From CAZLRH01 sp964562015 (lineage in GTDB: Bacteria > Verrucomicrobiota > Verrucomicrobiia > Opitutales > JABDGR01): 64,000 nucleotides of DNA. The DNA is taken from the NCBI GenBank assembly GCA_964562015.1, contig CAZLRH010000007.1, positions 62,001 to 126,000 of the forward strand, read 5' to 3'. The number at the start of each line of letters is the position of its first letter. Within the stretch, counting starts at the first letter, position 1. A model generated the notes under the pieces. It made no database searches. It was not told where the DNA came from and saw only the letters and a list, made by a program, of their open reading frames with translations. Shown piece after piece: positions 16,263-25,293 of this stretch. The position numbers were made by a program, and so were the translations under genes.

Positions 16263-17055
16263 CACTCCCGCCAAGCCTTTGCTCGAAGTCACCGACCTGC
16301 GCGTGCATTACCCGCTGCGCGGCGGGCTGTTCGGCGGGCGCGGGGTGGTGCGCGCGGTGGACGGGGTTTCCTTTAAAGTGCCGCGCGGGAAGACGGTCGG
16401 GCTCGTGGGCGAAAGCGGCAGCGGCAAAACCACCATCGGCCGGGCGTTGACGAGGCTCGCGCCGATCACCTCCGGCTCGATTCGTTATGACGGCCACGAA
16501 CTGACGGCGCTTTCGGAGCACGCGTTTTTCCCCTTCCGCAAGCGCATCCAGATGATTTTTCAGGACCCGTTCAACTCGCTCAATCCGCGCCTGACCATTT
16601 TTCAAATCCTCTCCGAGCCGCTGGAAATTCATTTTCCCAAAAAGACGTTCGCCGAACGCGAACAACGCGTGTTGCAATTGCTCGGCCTGGTGGGGCTGGA
16701 AGCGAGCCACCTGCACCGTTACCCGCACGAATTTTCCGGCGGGCAGCGCCAACGCATCGGCATCGCGCGGGCGCTCGCCGTCGAGCCGGAATTCCTCGTG
16801 TGCGACGAACCGGTCAGCGCGCTCGATGTCTCCGTGCAGGCGCAAATCGTCAACCTCCTGCGCGACCTGCAGGAACAGCTCGGGCTCACCTATCTCTTCA
16901 TCGCGCACGATCTCGCCGTGGTGGAACATGTCAGTGACCTCGTGCTGGTGATGACGGAAGGCCGCATCGTCGAGGCCGCCGACGCGGAGTCCATCTACGC
17001 CCACCCGCAGCACGCTTATACGCGCAAGCTGCTGGAGGCAGTGCCGCGCCTGTAA
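16255..17055 (+). CDS. ABC importer ATPase, OppF/DppF type
   Basis: Second nucleotide-binding subunit, expected to pair with OppD as a heterodimer under the fused permease. Walker A GESGSGKT is at residues 52-59, QMIFQDPFNSLNPR carries the Q-loop, the signature SGGQRQR is at 161-167 and Walker B FLVCDEP at 180-186. The chosen ATG overlaps the upstream stop (8-bp overlap) and gives the normal OppF beginning, KPLLEVTDLRVHYPL; a longer frame from 16183 would start with low-complexity residues inside the previous gene and is unlikely. With 266 residues it is compact, ending at the YTRKLLEAVPRL motif. Because no other ATPase is present near OppB2/OppC2, this pair may also energise the second permease of the operon. 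Confidence 0.95.
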   Translation: MSDTPAKPLLEVTDLRVHYPLRGGLFGGRGVVRAVDGVSFKVPRGKTVGLVGESGSGKTTIGRALTRLAPITSGSIRYDGHELTALSEHAFFPFRKRIQMIFQDPFNSLNPRLTIFQILSEPLEIHFPKKTFAEREQRVLQLLGLVGLEASHLHRYPHEFSGGQRQRIGIARALAVEPEFLVCDEPVSALDVSVQAQIVNLLRDLQEQLGLTYLFIAHDLAVVEHVSDLVLVMTEGRIVEAADAESIYAHPQHAYTRKLLEAVPRL

Positions 17056-17112
17056 ATTGTCCGCCGCGCCCCGCTGCCGGGCGCGCGACCTGCTTCTCCG
17101 TCTTGCTCCGCC

Positions 17113-19629
17113 GTGTCTCCCCGTACCGCCAAATCCTATCATCATTTCCGCGGCTTTCAACCCGTGCGTGATGAAATGTGGTCGGCCGCCGGCGCGCCGC
17201 GGGCCGACGTGGCCGAGCTCATCGCCGCGCTGAACCGTTTCAGTCCGGCCGAATTGGTGGCCCGGCGCGAACGCCTCGACCGCGCCGCGCGCGAACTCGG
17301 CGTGCACTACGCCGTGGTGGACGATCAGTTGATTGACGACCAGGAATGGCAGTTGGATTTGCTGCCGCGCGTGCTCGCCGCCGAGGAGTGGGCGAAACTC
17401 GAGCGCGGGCTCATCCAGCGCGCCCGCGCCTTCAACGCCTACATCGCCGACGTGTACGGCGAGCAGCGCATCCTGCGCGACCGCGCGATTCCGCACGACG
17501 TGGTGCTCGGCGACCCCGCGTTTCACCGCTCGCTCATCGGCCTCTCCGTCGGCCCGGGCCCGTACGCGCCCGTCGCGGCCATCGATCTCGTGCGCGACGA
17601 AGGCGGCACCTGGCAAGTCCTCGAAAATCATTTTTCCACACCCTTTGGCATTTCCTATGTGCTGCAATGCCGGCGCATGCTCGCGGAGGCGCTGCCGGAA
17701 CTGTTTGCCACCTGCGACGTCGCGCCGGTCGCGCCCTTTACCGCGCAATTGGGGGAATTGCTCCGCGCCCGTTCGCCCCGGCCCAACCCGCGCATCGTCC
17801 TGCTTTGCCGCGGCGAAGACAGCCAGACCTATTTTGAGGAGACCCACCTTGCCCGCAGCCTCGGCATTCCGCTCGTGCAGCCGGGCGATTTGCTCGTGCG
17901 CGACAGTTGCGTGTTTCTTAAAACCATTCGCGGGCTCGAGCGCATCGACGTGATTTATCGCCGCCTCGAAAGCTCGGCCATCGACCCCATCGCGTTTGGT
18001 TACTCGCGTTTTCAAGGCGTGCCCGGGCTCGTGAATTGCGTGCGCAAGGGCAACATCGCCATCGTCAACGCCATCGGCAGCGGCGTGGCCGACAACCGCG
18101 CCATCCTGCGCTATTCGGACAACATCATTAATTTCTACCTGCGCGAGCGGCCCTTGCTGAAAACAGTGCCGACCTTCACCTGCCGCGACCGTGACCAGGC
18201 CCTGCATGTCGAGCAGCATCTCGCGCAAATGGTGGTCAAGCCCATCCACGACTTGAACACCATGCGCAAATATTACGGCACCGAGCTCGACCTGGGCGGC
18301 ACGCGCGACCTGCGGCCCGTGTTGAAAAGCCGGCCCGAATTGCTCGTGGGCCAGCCGCGCCTGGCACCCAGCCGGACGCCGCGCTACCAGGACGGGCGCT
18401 TTGTTTCCCGCAGCGTGTTCATGCGCGCCTTCGTGCTGCTCGGCGAAACGCCGGTGGTGCTGCCGGGCGGGCTCACGCGCCAATCCCTCAGCGACCACGA
18501 TGGCCCGCGCCTCACCATCATGGCCGGCGGCCTGAAGGACACCTGGGTTTCGGCCTCGGGCCCCGGCGCGGCCGTGGTGTTTGCGCCCGGCCTTGCCGCG
18601 CCGGAAGCGGTGGGCGAGGAATTTTCCATCGGCAGCCGTGTCGCCGAATCGTTGTATTGGATGGGCCGCTACCTCGAACGCACGGAAAACACCGCGCGCC
18701 AGCTCAACACGCTCGAATCCGTCCGCTGGGACGCCCTCGGGCGTGAAGCCCAACGCTTGTACTGGCCGCTGTGGCGGGCGGTTGCCGCGGCCACGGGCCA
18801 GGCCATTCCCTCCGCCAAATCCGCGCCCAAAGATCTCGGCGCGTTGACGCGCGCGCTCGTGGTCGACCGCAATTTGCCGGCCTCGGTGCATTCCTGCGTA
18901 CGGTCAGTGTTGCATAATGCCGGAGCGATTCGCGACATCATCACGCCCGAGTGGTGGCAAGTGCTGAACCAGCTCGGCCTCGATCTCGAAGCGGTCGGCC
19001 CGCGCTGGAAAGGCATGTCGCGCCCGCGCCTGCGCGAGATTTGCCAAATGGTGGTGGACGAAAGCCACCGCGCCATGGGCGTGGCTGAACGCACGATGCT
19101 GCACGACGACGCCTGGCAGTTTTTCCGCGCCGGCGCGTGGGTCGAGCGCGCGGTGGTCACGCTTAACATTCTGCACACCCTGCTGGGACCCGAGGCCCGG
19201 GCCACGCTCGGCCGCCTGGAAAAAGAAACCGACCTCACCGCGCTGTTGCGTTTGCTGTGCTCGCTCGATGCGTACCGGCGCACCTACCGCTCGCGGGCTT
19301 ATCTGGAACGCGTCGTCGCGCTGATCTTGCGCGTGCCGACCAATCCGAGTTCCGTGGCCCATTGCCTGCGCCGGCTGCATCTCGCGCTCGCGAATCTGCA
19401 AATGCACACGCAAGTCGAGGCGGCCCATCCGCTCGTCGAGGAAATCCAGCACCTGGCGCAAACCTGTGAACGGCTGGATCCGGCGCAGGTGCTGGCCGCG
19501 GACGGCCCGGACATGCTCGGCGCGCTCCGCCGCCAAGTCGAAGGCCTGCACCTGCGGATTGAGGACACTTTTTTCAGCCACCAGCACCTTTACACCCGCA
19601 AGGAACAGGTCATGCTTCCCTTGCACTAA
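17113..19629 (+). CDS. Circularly permuted ATP-grasp / alpha-E domain fusion protein (COG2308-COG2307), 838 aa
   Basis: Residues 1 to about 480 match the circularly permuted ATP-grasp type 2 family (DUF404/DUF407), with HYAVVDDQLIDDQEWQ, RVLENHFSTP-like and VVKPIHDLNTMRKYYGTELD stretches. From about residue 503 the alpha-E (DUF403) helical domain begins with SRVAESLYWMGRYLERTENT and runs to the C-terminus. In many bacteria these are two adjacent genes next to a transglutaminase; here they are fused and the transglutaminase follows after 13 bp. Comparative work on amidoligases has proposed that this set makes or trims peptide-like amides, but the substrate is unknown. The start is a GTG at 17113. 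It lies 57 bp after OppF in a peptide-importer operon, which hints that its substrate or product is a small peptide. Confidence 0.9.
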   Translation: MSPRTAKSYHHFRGFQPVRDEMWSAAGAPRADVAELIAALNRFSPAELVARRERLDRAARELGVHYAVVDDQLIDDQEWQLDLLPRVLAAEEWAKLERGLIQRARAFNAYIADVYGEQRILRDRAIPHDVVLGDPAFHRSLIGLSVGPGPYAPVAAIDLVRDEGGTWQVLENHFSTPFGISYVLQCRRMLAEALPELFATCDVAPVAPFTAQLGELLRARSPRPNPRIVLLCRGEDSQTYFEETHLARSLGIPLVQPGDLLVRDSCVFLKTIRGLERIDVIYRRLESSAIDPIAFGYSRFQGVPGLVNCVRKGNIAIVNAIGSGVADNRAILRYSDNIINFYLRERPLLKTVPTFTCRDRDQALHVEQHLAQMVVKPIHDLNTMRKYYGTELDLGGTRDLRPVLKSRPELLVGQPRLAPSRTPRYQDGRFVSRSVFMRAFVLLGETPVVLPGGLTRQSLSDHDGPRLTIMAGGLKDTWVSASGPGAAVVFAPGLAAPEAVGEEFSIGSRVAESLYWMGRYLERTENTARQLNTLESVRWDALGREAQRLYWPLWRAVAAATGQAIPSAKSAPKDLGALTRALVVDRNLPASVHSCVRSVLHNAGAIRDIITPEWWQVLNQLGLDLEAVGPRWKGMSRPRLREICQMVVDESHRAMGVAERTMLHDDAWQFFRAGAWVERAVVTLNILHTLLGPEARATLGRLEKETDLTALLRLLCSLDAYRRTYRSRAYLERVVALILRVPTNPSSVAHCLRRLHLALANLQMHTQVEAAHPLVEEIQHLAQTCERLDPAQVLAADGPDMLGALRRQVEGLHLRIEDTFFSHQHLYTRKEQVMLPLH

Positions 19630-19642
19630 TTCCGGCCGCGCC

Positions 19643-20530
19643 ATGCGCTTTCACGTCACCCACCGCACCCTTTATGAATACCGCCGGCCGGCGTCGGAGT
19701 CGTTTGCCGAGCTGCGCGTGTGGCCGCGCGACACGGCGACGCAGAAGGTCCGCAGCCGCAAGCTCAAGCTCGAGCCGGACCGGCCCGTGGATCATTACGT
19801 GGATTACTTCGGCAATCAGGTGGAATTCTTCTCCATCCCCTACCGCCACCAGAGCCTCGCCGTCGAGGCCCGGGCCGAGGTCGAAACCTTCCCCGCGCCT
19901 GACGTGAGCGACGCGCTCGCCGTCACCGTGGCCGAGGCCCGGCAAATTTTCAATAGCATGATGTATCAGTTGTTCGATTTTCTCCAGCCGACGGAGGCGG
20001 TGCCGCTGGGGGAAGTGTTGCGGCCGTTGAAGAAGACTTTTTTCATCCCGAAAGCTACGCTTGGAGAATCGCTGCGCGCGCTGAACCACTGGATTTACGA
20101 GCACTTTGTTTATCAACCCGGGGTGACCGATGTTACGACTCCGCTCGCGCAAGTCATCAAGCAACGAAAGGGCGTGTGCCAGGATTTTGCGCACTTGATG
20201 CTGGCCATCGTGCGTTCGGCGGGCCTGCCCGCACGGTACGTGAGCGGATACATCGAGGCCTACGACCCGGAGAAAACCACCGGGCAACTGGTGGGCGCGG
20301 CAGCCAGTCATGCCTGGGTGGAGATTTTTCTGCCCGGCGGCAAGTGGTGGGGCCTCGACCCGACTAACGACCAGGCCGCCGGTGAACGGCATGTGGTTGT
20401 CGCCGTGGGCCGCGATTATCACGATGTGGCCCCGATGCGCGGCACGTACAAAGGCGCGTATGACCAAAAGCTGCAAGTCATCGTGTCGGTGAAGCGCCGG
20501 CAGACTGCGGCCGCCACGCCTGCGCCATGA
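19643..20530 (+). CDS. Transglutaminase-like protein of the ATP-grasp/alpha-E set
   Basis: Papain-like fold enzyme of the COG1305 group, 295 residues. The N-terminal part (MRFHVTHRTLYEYRRPASES) is the usual small beta domain of this subfamily. The catalytic triad is visible: Cys179 in KGVCQDFAHLM, His223 in ASHAWVEIF and Asp239 in GLDPTND. It has no signal peptide, so it should act in the cytoplasm. Family members are generally thought to be peptidases or amide hydrolases rather than cross-linkers, so it may counteract or process the product of the upstream ATP-grasp protein. The ATG at 19643 is chosen because it lies after the stop of the upstream gene and gives the family N-terminus. Its stop overlaps the ATG of OppA2 (ATGA), tying it tightly to peptide transport. 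Confidence 0.93.
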   Translation: MRFHVTHRTLYEYRRPASESFAELRVWPRDTATQKVRSRKLKLEPDRPVDHYVDYFGNQVEFFSIPYRHQSLAVEARAEVETFPAPDVSDALAVTVAEARQIFNSMMYQLFDFLQPTEAVPLGEVLRPLKKTFFIPKATLGESLRALNHWIYEHFVYQPGVTDVTTPLAQVIKQRKGVCQDFAHLMLAIVRSAGLPARYVSGYIEAYDPEKTTGQLVGAAASHAWVEIFLPGGKWWGLDPTNDQAAGERHVVVAVGRDYHDVAPMRGTYKGAYDQKLQVIVSVKRRQTAAATPAP

Positions 20531-22179
20531 GTGTGCGTCTCCAGTGGAGCCTTTTCGCCGTCGCCGCCACCTTGGCGGTGCTGGCGGGAGGATGCGCCCG
20601 CCGCGAGACGCCGGTGGAAATCGCCAACCGCGATGGAATTTTGCTCGTCAGCAGTGGCGGCGATCCGACTTCGATTGACCCGCAGTTAATTGAAACGCTC
20701 AATGACTCTCACATCAGCATCGCGCTGTTCGAAGGCTTGACCACGCCCGACCCGGTGACGCTCGAACCCCGGCCCGGAGTCGCCACGAGTTGGGACTATG
20801 ACGAGAAAACGCTGACGTGGACTTTTCATCTGCGCCCGGAGGCGCGCTGGTCCAACGGCGACCCCGTGACCGCGCACGATTTCGTTTTTTCCTACGAGCG
20901 CATGCTTTCCCCCGGCCTGGGCGCGGACTACGCCAACATGCTTTACCCCATTAAGAACGCCCAGGCGTTTAACGAGGGCAAGTTGAAGGACTTTTCCCAA
21001 GTGGGCGTGCACGCGGCCGACCCGCACACCTTGCAAATCCAGCTCGAACATCCCACCAGTTATTTCCTCACGCTGTGCTATCACCAGACTTATTTGCCGG
21101 TGCATCCGCCGACGATCATGAGATTCAACGCGATGAACCGCCGCGATTCGGGCTGGGACAAGGCGGAATCGTTCGTGGGCAATGGGCCCTTTGTCCTCAC
21201 GAAATACGTGCTCGGTGAAGTCGTCGAGGTGAAGAAGAATCCGCTCTACTGGAATGCCGCGAAGATTCGCCTCAACGGCATCCGGTTTTTTCCGCTGGCG
21301 GATGTGAATGCCGAGGAGCGCGCCTTCCGCAACGGCGCCCTGCACATCACCAGCACGCTGCCGCCACCGCGCATCGCGGCCTATCGCGACACGCATTCGC
21401 CCTTCCTGCGGATCATGCCGGTTTACGGAAGTTATTTCTACTCCATCAACACGCGCAAAGCCAAAGGGCCCTTGAGCGACACCCGCGTGCGCCGCGCGCT
21501 GAACCTGGCCCTCGACCGGCAGGCCCTCGTGGAGCATGTAACGCGCGGCGGGCAAATCCCGGAATACACGCTGACCCCGCCCTCCGCCCTTTACAAAGCC
21601 CGTTCCCTGATGCGCGAGGATTTGCCGGAGGCGAAGCGTTTGCTGGCGGAGGCCGGCTATCCCGACGGCCAGGGCCTGCCGCCCTTCGAATTGCTTTACA
21701 ACACCTCCGATGCCCATCGCGCCGTCGCCGAATATTTGCAGGAGGCCTGGAAGAAAAACCTGGGCCTCGAAGTGCACCTCGCCAACGTCGCGTCCTCGGC
21801 CTGGCTCGACCGCCGCCACAACGCCGATTTCGAGATCATTCGCGCGGGCTGGTACGGCGACTACCTCGACCCCTCCACCTTCCTGGATCTTTTTTGCAGC
21901 GATAACGAAATGGAGCAAACGGGCTGGAAGAACGAAAAATACGACGCGTTCATTCTCGCCGCCCGGAAGGAAACCGACCAGGCGAAACGCATGGAAGATT
22001 TTCAACAAGCCGAGGCCATCCTCAACGAAGAAGCCCCCTACATCCCGCTCTATTTCTACACGACCATCATCCTCATCCGCCCGGAAGTGCGCGGCTACAC
22101 CAACAACGTGCTCGACCAGCATGCTTACAATAACGTGTACCTGGATCCGCGCCAGACCTCGCCGGAGCCGCAGCCTTAG
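20527..22179 (+). CDS. Peptide ABC transporter substrate-binding lipoprotein, OppA2
   Basis: Second solute-binding protein family 5 member of the operon, 550 residues. The signal peptide ends in AVLAGGC, a slightly unusual lipobox with Gly-Gly before Cys. Family landmarks include SSGGDPTSIDPQLIETLNDS, LTWTFHLRPEARWSNGDPVT, SFVGNGPFVL and the C-terminal ILNEEAPYIPLYFYTTIIL. This is closer to the OppA oligopeptide-binding type (MppA/OppA of enteric bacteria) than OppA1 is. It overlaps the transglutaminase gene by four bases and precedes the OppB2 gene by 36 bp. The substrate may include cell-wall peptides, but this is inference from family resemblance only. Confidence 0.93.
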   Translation: MSVRLQWSLFAVAATLAVLAGGCARRETPVEIANRDGILLVSSGGDPTSIDPQLIETLNDSHISIALFEGLTTPDPVTLEPRPGVATSWDYDEKTLTWTFHLRPEARWSNGDPVTAHDFVFSYERMLSPGLGADYANMLYPIKNAQAFNEGKLKDFSQVGVHAADPHTLQIQLEHPTSYFLTLCYHQTYLPVHPPTIMRFNAMNRRDSGWDKAESFVGNGPFVLTKYVLGEVVEVKKNPLYWNAAKIRLNGIRFFPLADVNAEERAFRNGALHITSTLPPPRIAAYRDTHSPFLRIMPVYGSYFYSINTRKAKGPLSDTRVRRALNLALDRQALVEHVTRGGQIPEYTLTPPSALYKARSLMREDLPEAKRLLAEAGYPDGQGLPPFELLYNTSDAHRAVAEYLQEAWKKNLGLEVHLANVASSAWLDRRHNADFEIIRAGWYGDYLDPSTFLDLFCSDNEMEQTGWKNEKYDAFILAARKETDQAKRMEDFQQAEAILNEEAPYIPLYFYTTIILIRPEVRGYTNNVLDQHAYNNVYLDPRQTSPEPQP

Positions 22180-22215
22180 CATTTCCCTCCTTCTTGCGAA
22201 TTTCCCCTCCCCGCC

Positions 22216-23142
22216 ATGCCGCCCCTTTTGCGCCGCGCCCTCGTGCGTCTGTTGGAAATCATCCCCGTGCTCTGGGTGGTGATCACGCTGACGTTCGTCA
22301 TGGCGCGCTGGGTGCCGGGCGGGCCGTTCGACACCGAGCGCCAGCTCACGCCCGAGGCCAAGGCGCATAATATGGAATATTACGGCCTGGATCAGCCGCT
22401 CTATGTGCAATACATGAAGTACCTCTGGAATTTCGCCCATGGGGATTTGGGCTCGCTCTACCGGCACCCGGACTGGACGGTCAACGAACTCCTCGCGAAA
22501 AAAGCGTCGGTCTCGGCGGAATTGGGCATGTGGGCCTCCCTCGTGGCGCTGGTGGTGGGGCTGCTCGCGGGCGTGATCGCCGCGGCGCGCCCGCGCTCAA
22601 AGACCGACTACACCACGATGACGCTCGCGATGGTGGCGATTTGCCTGCCGAGTTTCGTGCTCGGGCCCCTGTTGCTTTTAATCTTCGGCCTGCACCTGCA
22701 GTGGGTGGGGGTCATGGGCTGGAACAGCGCTAGCGACCGCGTGCTGCCTTCGCTCGTGCTCGGGCTTTACTACGCCGCGTACATCGCGCGGCTGACGCGC
22801 GGGAGCATGCTCGAAGTGCGCAACCAGGATTACATCCGCACCGCGCAGGCCAAGGGCTCCCCGCCGCGGCGGGTGCTGTTCGTCCATGCGCTGCGCAACG
22901 CGCTCGGGCCGGTGGTCGCGTATCTCGCGCCGACGGTGGCGGGACTCGTCACCGGGTCCTTCGTGGTCGAATCCATTTTTCAAATTCCCGGCATCGGCCG
23001 GATGTTCGTCGAAGCCGCGCTGAACCAGGAATACGAATTATTACTCGGCGTGACCGTGTTGTTTTCCGCGATTTTGCTGCTGTGCAACTGGGTGGGCGAT
23101 TTGCTGATCACCTTCCTCAATCCCAAGGCGGCCATTGACTGA
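22216..23142 (+). CDS. Peptide ABC transporter permease, OppB2
   Basis: Inner-membrane permease of the binding-protein-dependent transport family, 308 residues and a normal OppB length. It opens with one membrane helix (LVRLLEIIPVLWVVITLTFV), followed by the periplasmic MARWVPGGPFDTER stretch typical of OppB. The cytoplasmic EAA loop is QAKGSPPRRVLFVHALRNAL and the end of the conserved core is SFVVESIFQIPGIGRMFVEA. It overlaps the start of OppC2 by eight bases. With OppC2 it should form the channel that receives substrate from OppA2; the ATPases are presumably the OppD/OppF pair encoded upstream. Confidence 0.94.
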   Translation: MPPLLRRALVRLLEIIPVLWVVITLTFVMARWVPGGPFDTERQLTPEAKAHNMEYYGLDQPLYVQYMKYLWNFAHGDLGSLYRHPDWTVNELLAKKASVSAELGMWASLVALVVGLLAGVIAAARPRSKTDYTTMTLAMVAICLPSFVLGPLLLLIFGLHLQWVGVMGWNSASDRVLPSLVLGLYYAAYIARLTRGSMLEVRNQDYIRTAQAKGSPPRRVLFVHALRNALGPVVAYLAPTVAGLVTGSFVVESIFQIPGIGRMFVEAALNQEYELLLGVTVLFSAILLLCNWVGDLLITFLNPKAAID

Positions 23143-24100
23143 GGTCATCCCCATCCCGCAAGCCACTGCGCGCTCGACCCTGTGGGGTGACGCCCGGCGG
23201 CGCTTTCGCCGGCACCGGCTGGCGGTGGCCGCGCTCGTGTTTTTGGCCTTGATGGCCGTGGCCTGTGTCGTCGGCGTCGCGGGCGTGATGCTGCGCGCGT
23301 ACGGGAGCTTCGGCTGGCCTTACGGCTACGAGGAGCAAAATTTGAACTTGGGACCGATCATGTTTTCCGGCTCGCATTGGCTGGGCACGGATTTGCTCGG
23401 GCGCGACTTGCTCACCCGGCTGCTCGTGGGCGGTTTCGTGTCGTTGACGGTGGGCTTTCTAGCCACCGGAATGGTCATTCTCATTGGAGTGGCGTATGGG
23501 ATGATTGCGGGCTATGCGGGCGGGCGGCTCGACCGCGTGATGATGCGCTTCGTGGACATTCTCTATGCCCTGCCGTTTACGATCTTCATCATCATGCTCG
23601 TCGTGCTGCTGGACAAACCGGTGCAGCGGCTCACCCAAAGCATGGGTCACGGCAGTTGGGCGCCGTACTGCAAACTCTGCCTGCTCTTTCTGGCCATCGG
23701 CGCGTTTGAGTGGCTGAACATGGCCCGCGTGGTGCGCGCCCGTACGCTCGAGCTGAAGACCCTCGCCTTCATCGAAGCCGCGCGCGCGCTCGGCCGGTCG
23801 CCCTGGCAAATCCTCTGGCACCATCTCCTCCCGAACCTCGCCGGGCTGATCGTGATTTACGCCACCCTGAGCGTTCCCGCGGTCATCCTGCTCGAATCGT
23901 TTATCAGTTTTCTCGGCCTCGGCGTGCAACCGCCGCTGACCTCCTGGGGCGATTTAATCAACCAGGGCGCGTCCAACATGGAACTCTATCCCTGGCTGCT
24001 CATCTATCCGAGCGGATTTTTTGCGCTTACGCTGCTGGCCCTTAATTTTCTCGGCGACGGCCTGCGGGACGCCCTGGACCCCCGGGCCTCGCGCGATTAA
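23135..24100 (+). CDS. Peptide ABC transporter permease, OppC2
   Basis: Inner-membrane permease, 321 residues, of the OppC type. The N-terminal cytoplasmic region (TLWGDARRRFRRHRLA) precedes the first helix; LGTDLLGRDLLTRLLVGGFV is the usual OppC motif; the EAA loop is EAARALGRSPWQILWHHLLP; and the C-terminus has SFLGLGVQPPLTSWGDL followed by LNFLGDGLRDALDPR. The start is a TTG at 23135 that overlaps the OppB2 stop, because the first in-frame ATG (in LALMAVACVVG) would remove the N-terminal tail and part of helix one. Last gene of the nine-gene operon; an inverted-repeat element follows directly. Confidence 0.93.
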   Translation: MTEVIPIPQATARSTLWGDARRRFRRHRLAVAALVFLALMAVACVVGVAGVMLRAYGSFGWPYGYEEQNLNLGPIMFSGSHWLGTDLLGRDLLTRLLVGGFVSLTVGFLATGMVILIGVAYGMIAGYAGGRLDRVMMRFVDILYALPFTIFIIMLVVLLDKPVQRLTQSMGHGSWAPYCKLCLLFLAIGAFEWLNMARVVRARTLELKTLAFIEAARALGRSPWQILWHHLLPNLAGLIVIYATLSVPAVILLESFISFLGLGVQPPLTSWGDLINQGASNMELYPWLLIYPSGFFALTLLALNFLGDGLRDALDPRASRD

Positions 24101-24102
24101 TG

Positions 24103-24182
24103 TTTTTGGACAGAATTTATAAAATTAAAAAAATGTCCGATCAGATGGCTTTGTGGATTTTTTATTCTGTAAATTCTGTCAA
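24103..24182. repeat. GACAGAAT-type inverted-repeat element, copy 1
   Basis: The left arm (24103-24127) contains GGACAGAATTTATAAAATT and the right arm (24161-24182) TTCTGTAAATTCTGTCAA. The arms are inverted relative to each other around about 33 bp. Two related elements occur at 32256-32404 and 33000-33074. It sits just after the transporter operon, where it could also act as a 3' hairpin. Confidence 0.7.
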
Positions 24183-24255
24183 TCCGGTCAAAATCTCTTC
24201 ACCAGAGCTGTGACCCACGGTTGACGGACGGCCCCTTTTTCGGTGAAATGGACGC

Positions 24256-25233
24256 ATGACTACCCCGCTTTCTCGACCTCTGCTTCTCCTCCTTTTTCCG
24301 GCCATTCTCCTCTGCGCCGCCAACGCGCAAGCCGAATTGATCCACCGCTTCAGTTTCAGCGACGGCGGCAAAGATTCCGTGGGCAATGTGACTGGCCAGC
24401 TCAAAGGTCCCGGGGCGAGTTTTGCCAACGGCGCATTGGTGGTGAAAAACGCCGACACCGACGCCGGCGACAAAATTTCCTTCCTCGAATTTTCCGGGCC
24501 GGTGCTGCCCAAAGCCGGCAATTCCACCAGCATCGTGGTTTGGTTCACGGCGAAGGACATCGGCGGCTTTGCGCGCATCCTCAACTTTGGCGCGAGCGAC
24601 AGCGGCGAGGGCCAGCAGTTCATGTATTTCTCGCCGAAGACAGCCGACGGCCAGGCGCGCTTCGCGATTTCCGCCACCGACGCCGGCTCGAAAACGTTTA
24701 TTGACTCCGACCCGCTCGACGACGGCAAGCCGCACATGGTGGCCTTCGTGATCGACGGCGCCGCGAAAAAACTGCACGCGTTTGTGGACGGCAAGGAACC
24801 GCAAAAAGCGGAGGACTTGGGCAACAACACGCTGGATAAGGTCAAGCCCGTCGAGAATTGGCTGGGGAAATCGTCGTTTGCCGCCGACCCCGGTTTGACA
24901 GGCTCGATTGACGAGCTGCGTGTGTACGACAACGCGCTCACGCTCGACGACGCCGCGGCCCTGTTCCAGGCAGGGCCCGATAAATTGCCGGAGATTACGC
25001 CTGCCACTCCCGCCGTTCCCAGCGCACCGCTGGCTGCGCCGGTTCCCGTGACGCCGTCGTATCGCGGCGCGGGTGCTCGCCCTGCCAACCCGACTCCGAA
25101 CCCAACCACTGCCGCTGCGGCCCCCAGCGTCGCGACCCCGCCCGCGTCGACCACACCGCTGGCCGCGCCGGTGCCGGTCACTCCGTCTTATCGCGGGTCC
25201 GGCGCACGCCGGGGCAATCCTCGGAATCCCTAA
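24256..25233 (+). CDS. Secreted LamG/concanavalin-like protein with Pro-rich tail
   Basis: 325 residues. A signal peptide (PLLLLLFPAILLCAANAQA) precedes a concanavalin A-like/LamG fold: ELIHRFSFSDGGKDSVGN at the start, TSIVVWFTAKD in the middle, and GSIDELRVYDNALTLDDAAA at the end are the usual markers of this domain in Verrucomicrobiota and Planctomycetota. After about residue 250 there is a Pro/Ala/Thr tail with a direct repeat, PLAAPVPVTPSYRG(A/S)GAR, present twice and separated by a low-complexity segment. The domain usually binds carbohydrate or acts as a structural module; no catalytic residues are claimed. It follows the transporter operon after 155 bp of repeat-containing DNA and is probably a separate transcription unit. 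Confidence 0.82.
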   Translation: MTTPLSRPLLLLLFPAILLCAANAQAELIHRFSFSDGGKDSVGNVTGQLKGPGASFANGALVVKNADTDAGDKISFLEFSGPVLPKAGNSTSIVVWFTAKDIGGFARILNFGASDSGEGQQFMYFSPKTADGQARFAISATDAGSKTFIDSDPLDDGKPHMVAFVIDGAAKKLHAFVDGKEPQKAEDLGNNTLDKVKPVENWLGKSSFAADPGLTGSIDELRVYDNALTLDDAAALFQAGPDKLPEITPATPAVPSAPLAAPVPVTPSYRGAGARPANPTPNPTTAAAAPSVATPPASTTPLAAPVPVTPSYRGSGARRGNPRNP

Positions 25234-25293
25234 ACCTTGGTTTACTCATTTCACCCCATGTCCCTTTCCGTGGCAGCATGGTAGAATGAATGG

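Noticed and set aside
16225..18891. 888-residue minus-strand frame across the OppF and ATP-grasp/alpha-E genes
   Set aside because: The opposite strand encodes well-recognised proteins; this frame is His/Arg/Gly-rich noise caused by high GC at third codon positions.
20686..22467. 593-residue minus-strand frame opposite OppA2
   Set aside because: Antisense of a clear solute-binding protein gene; no domain and no signal sequence.
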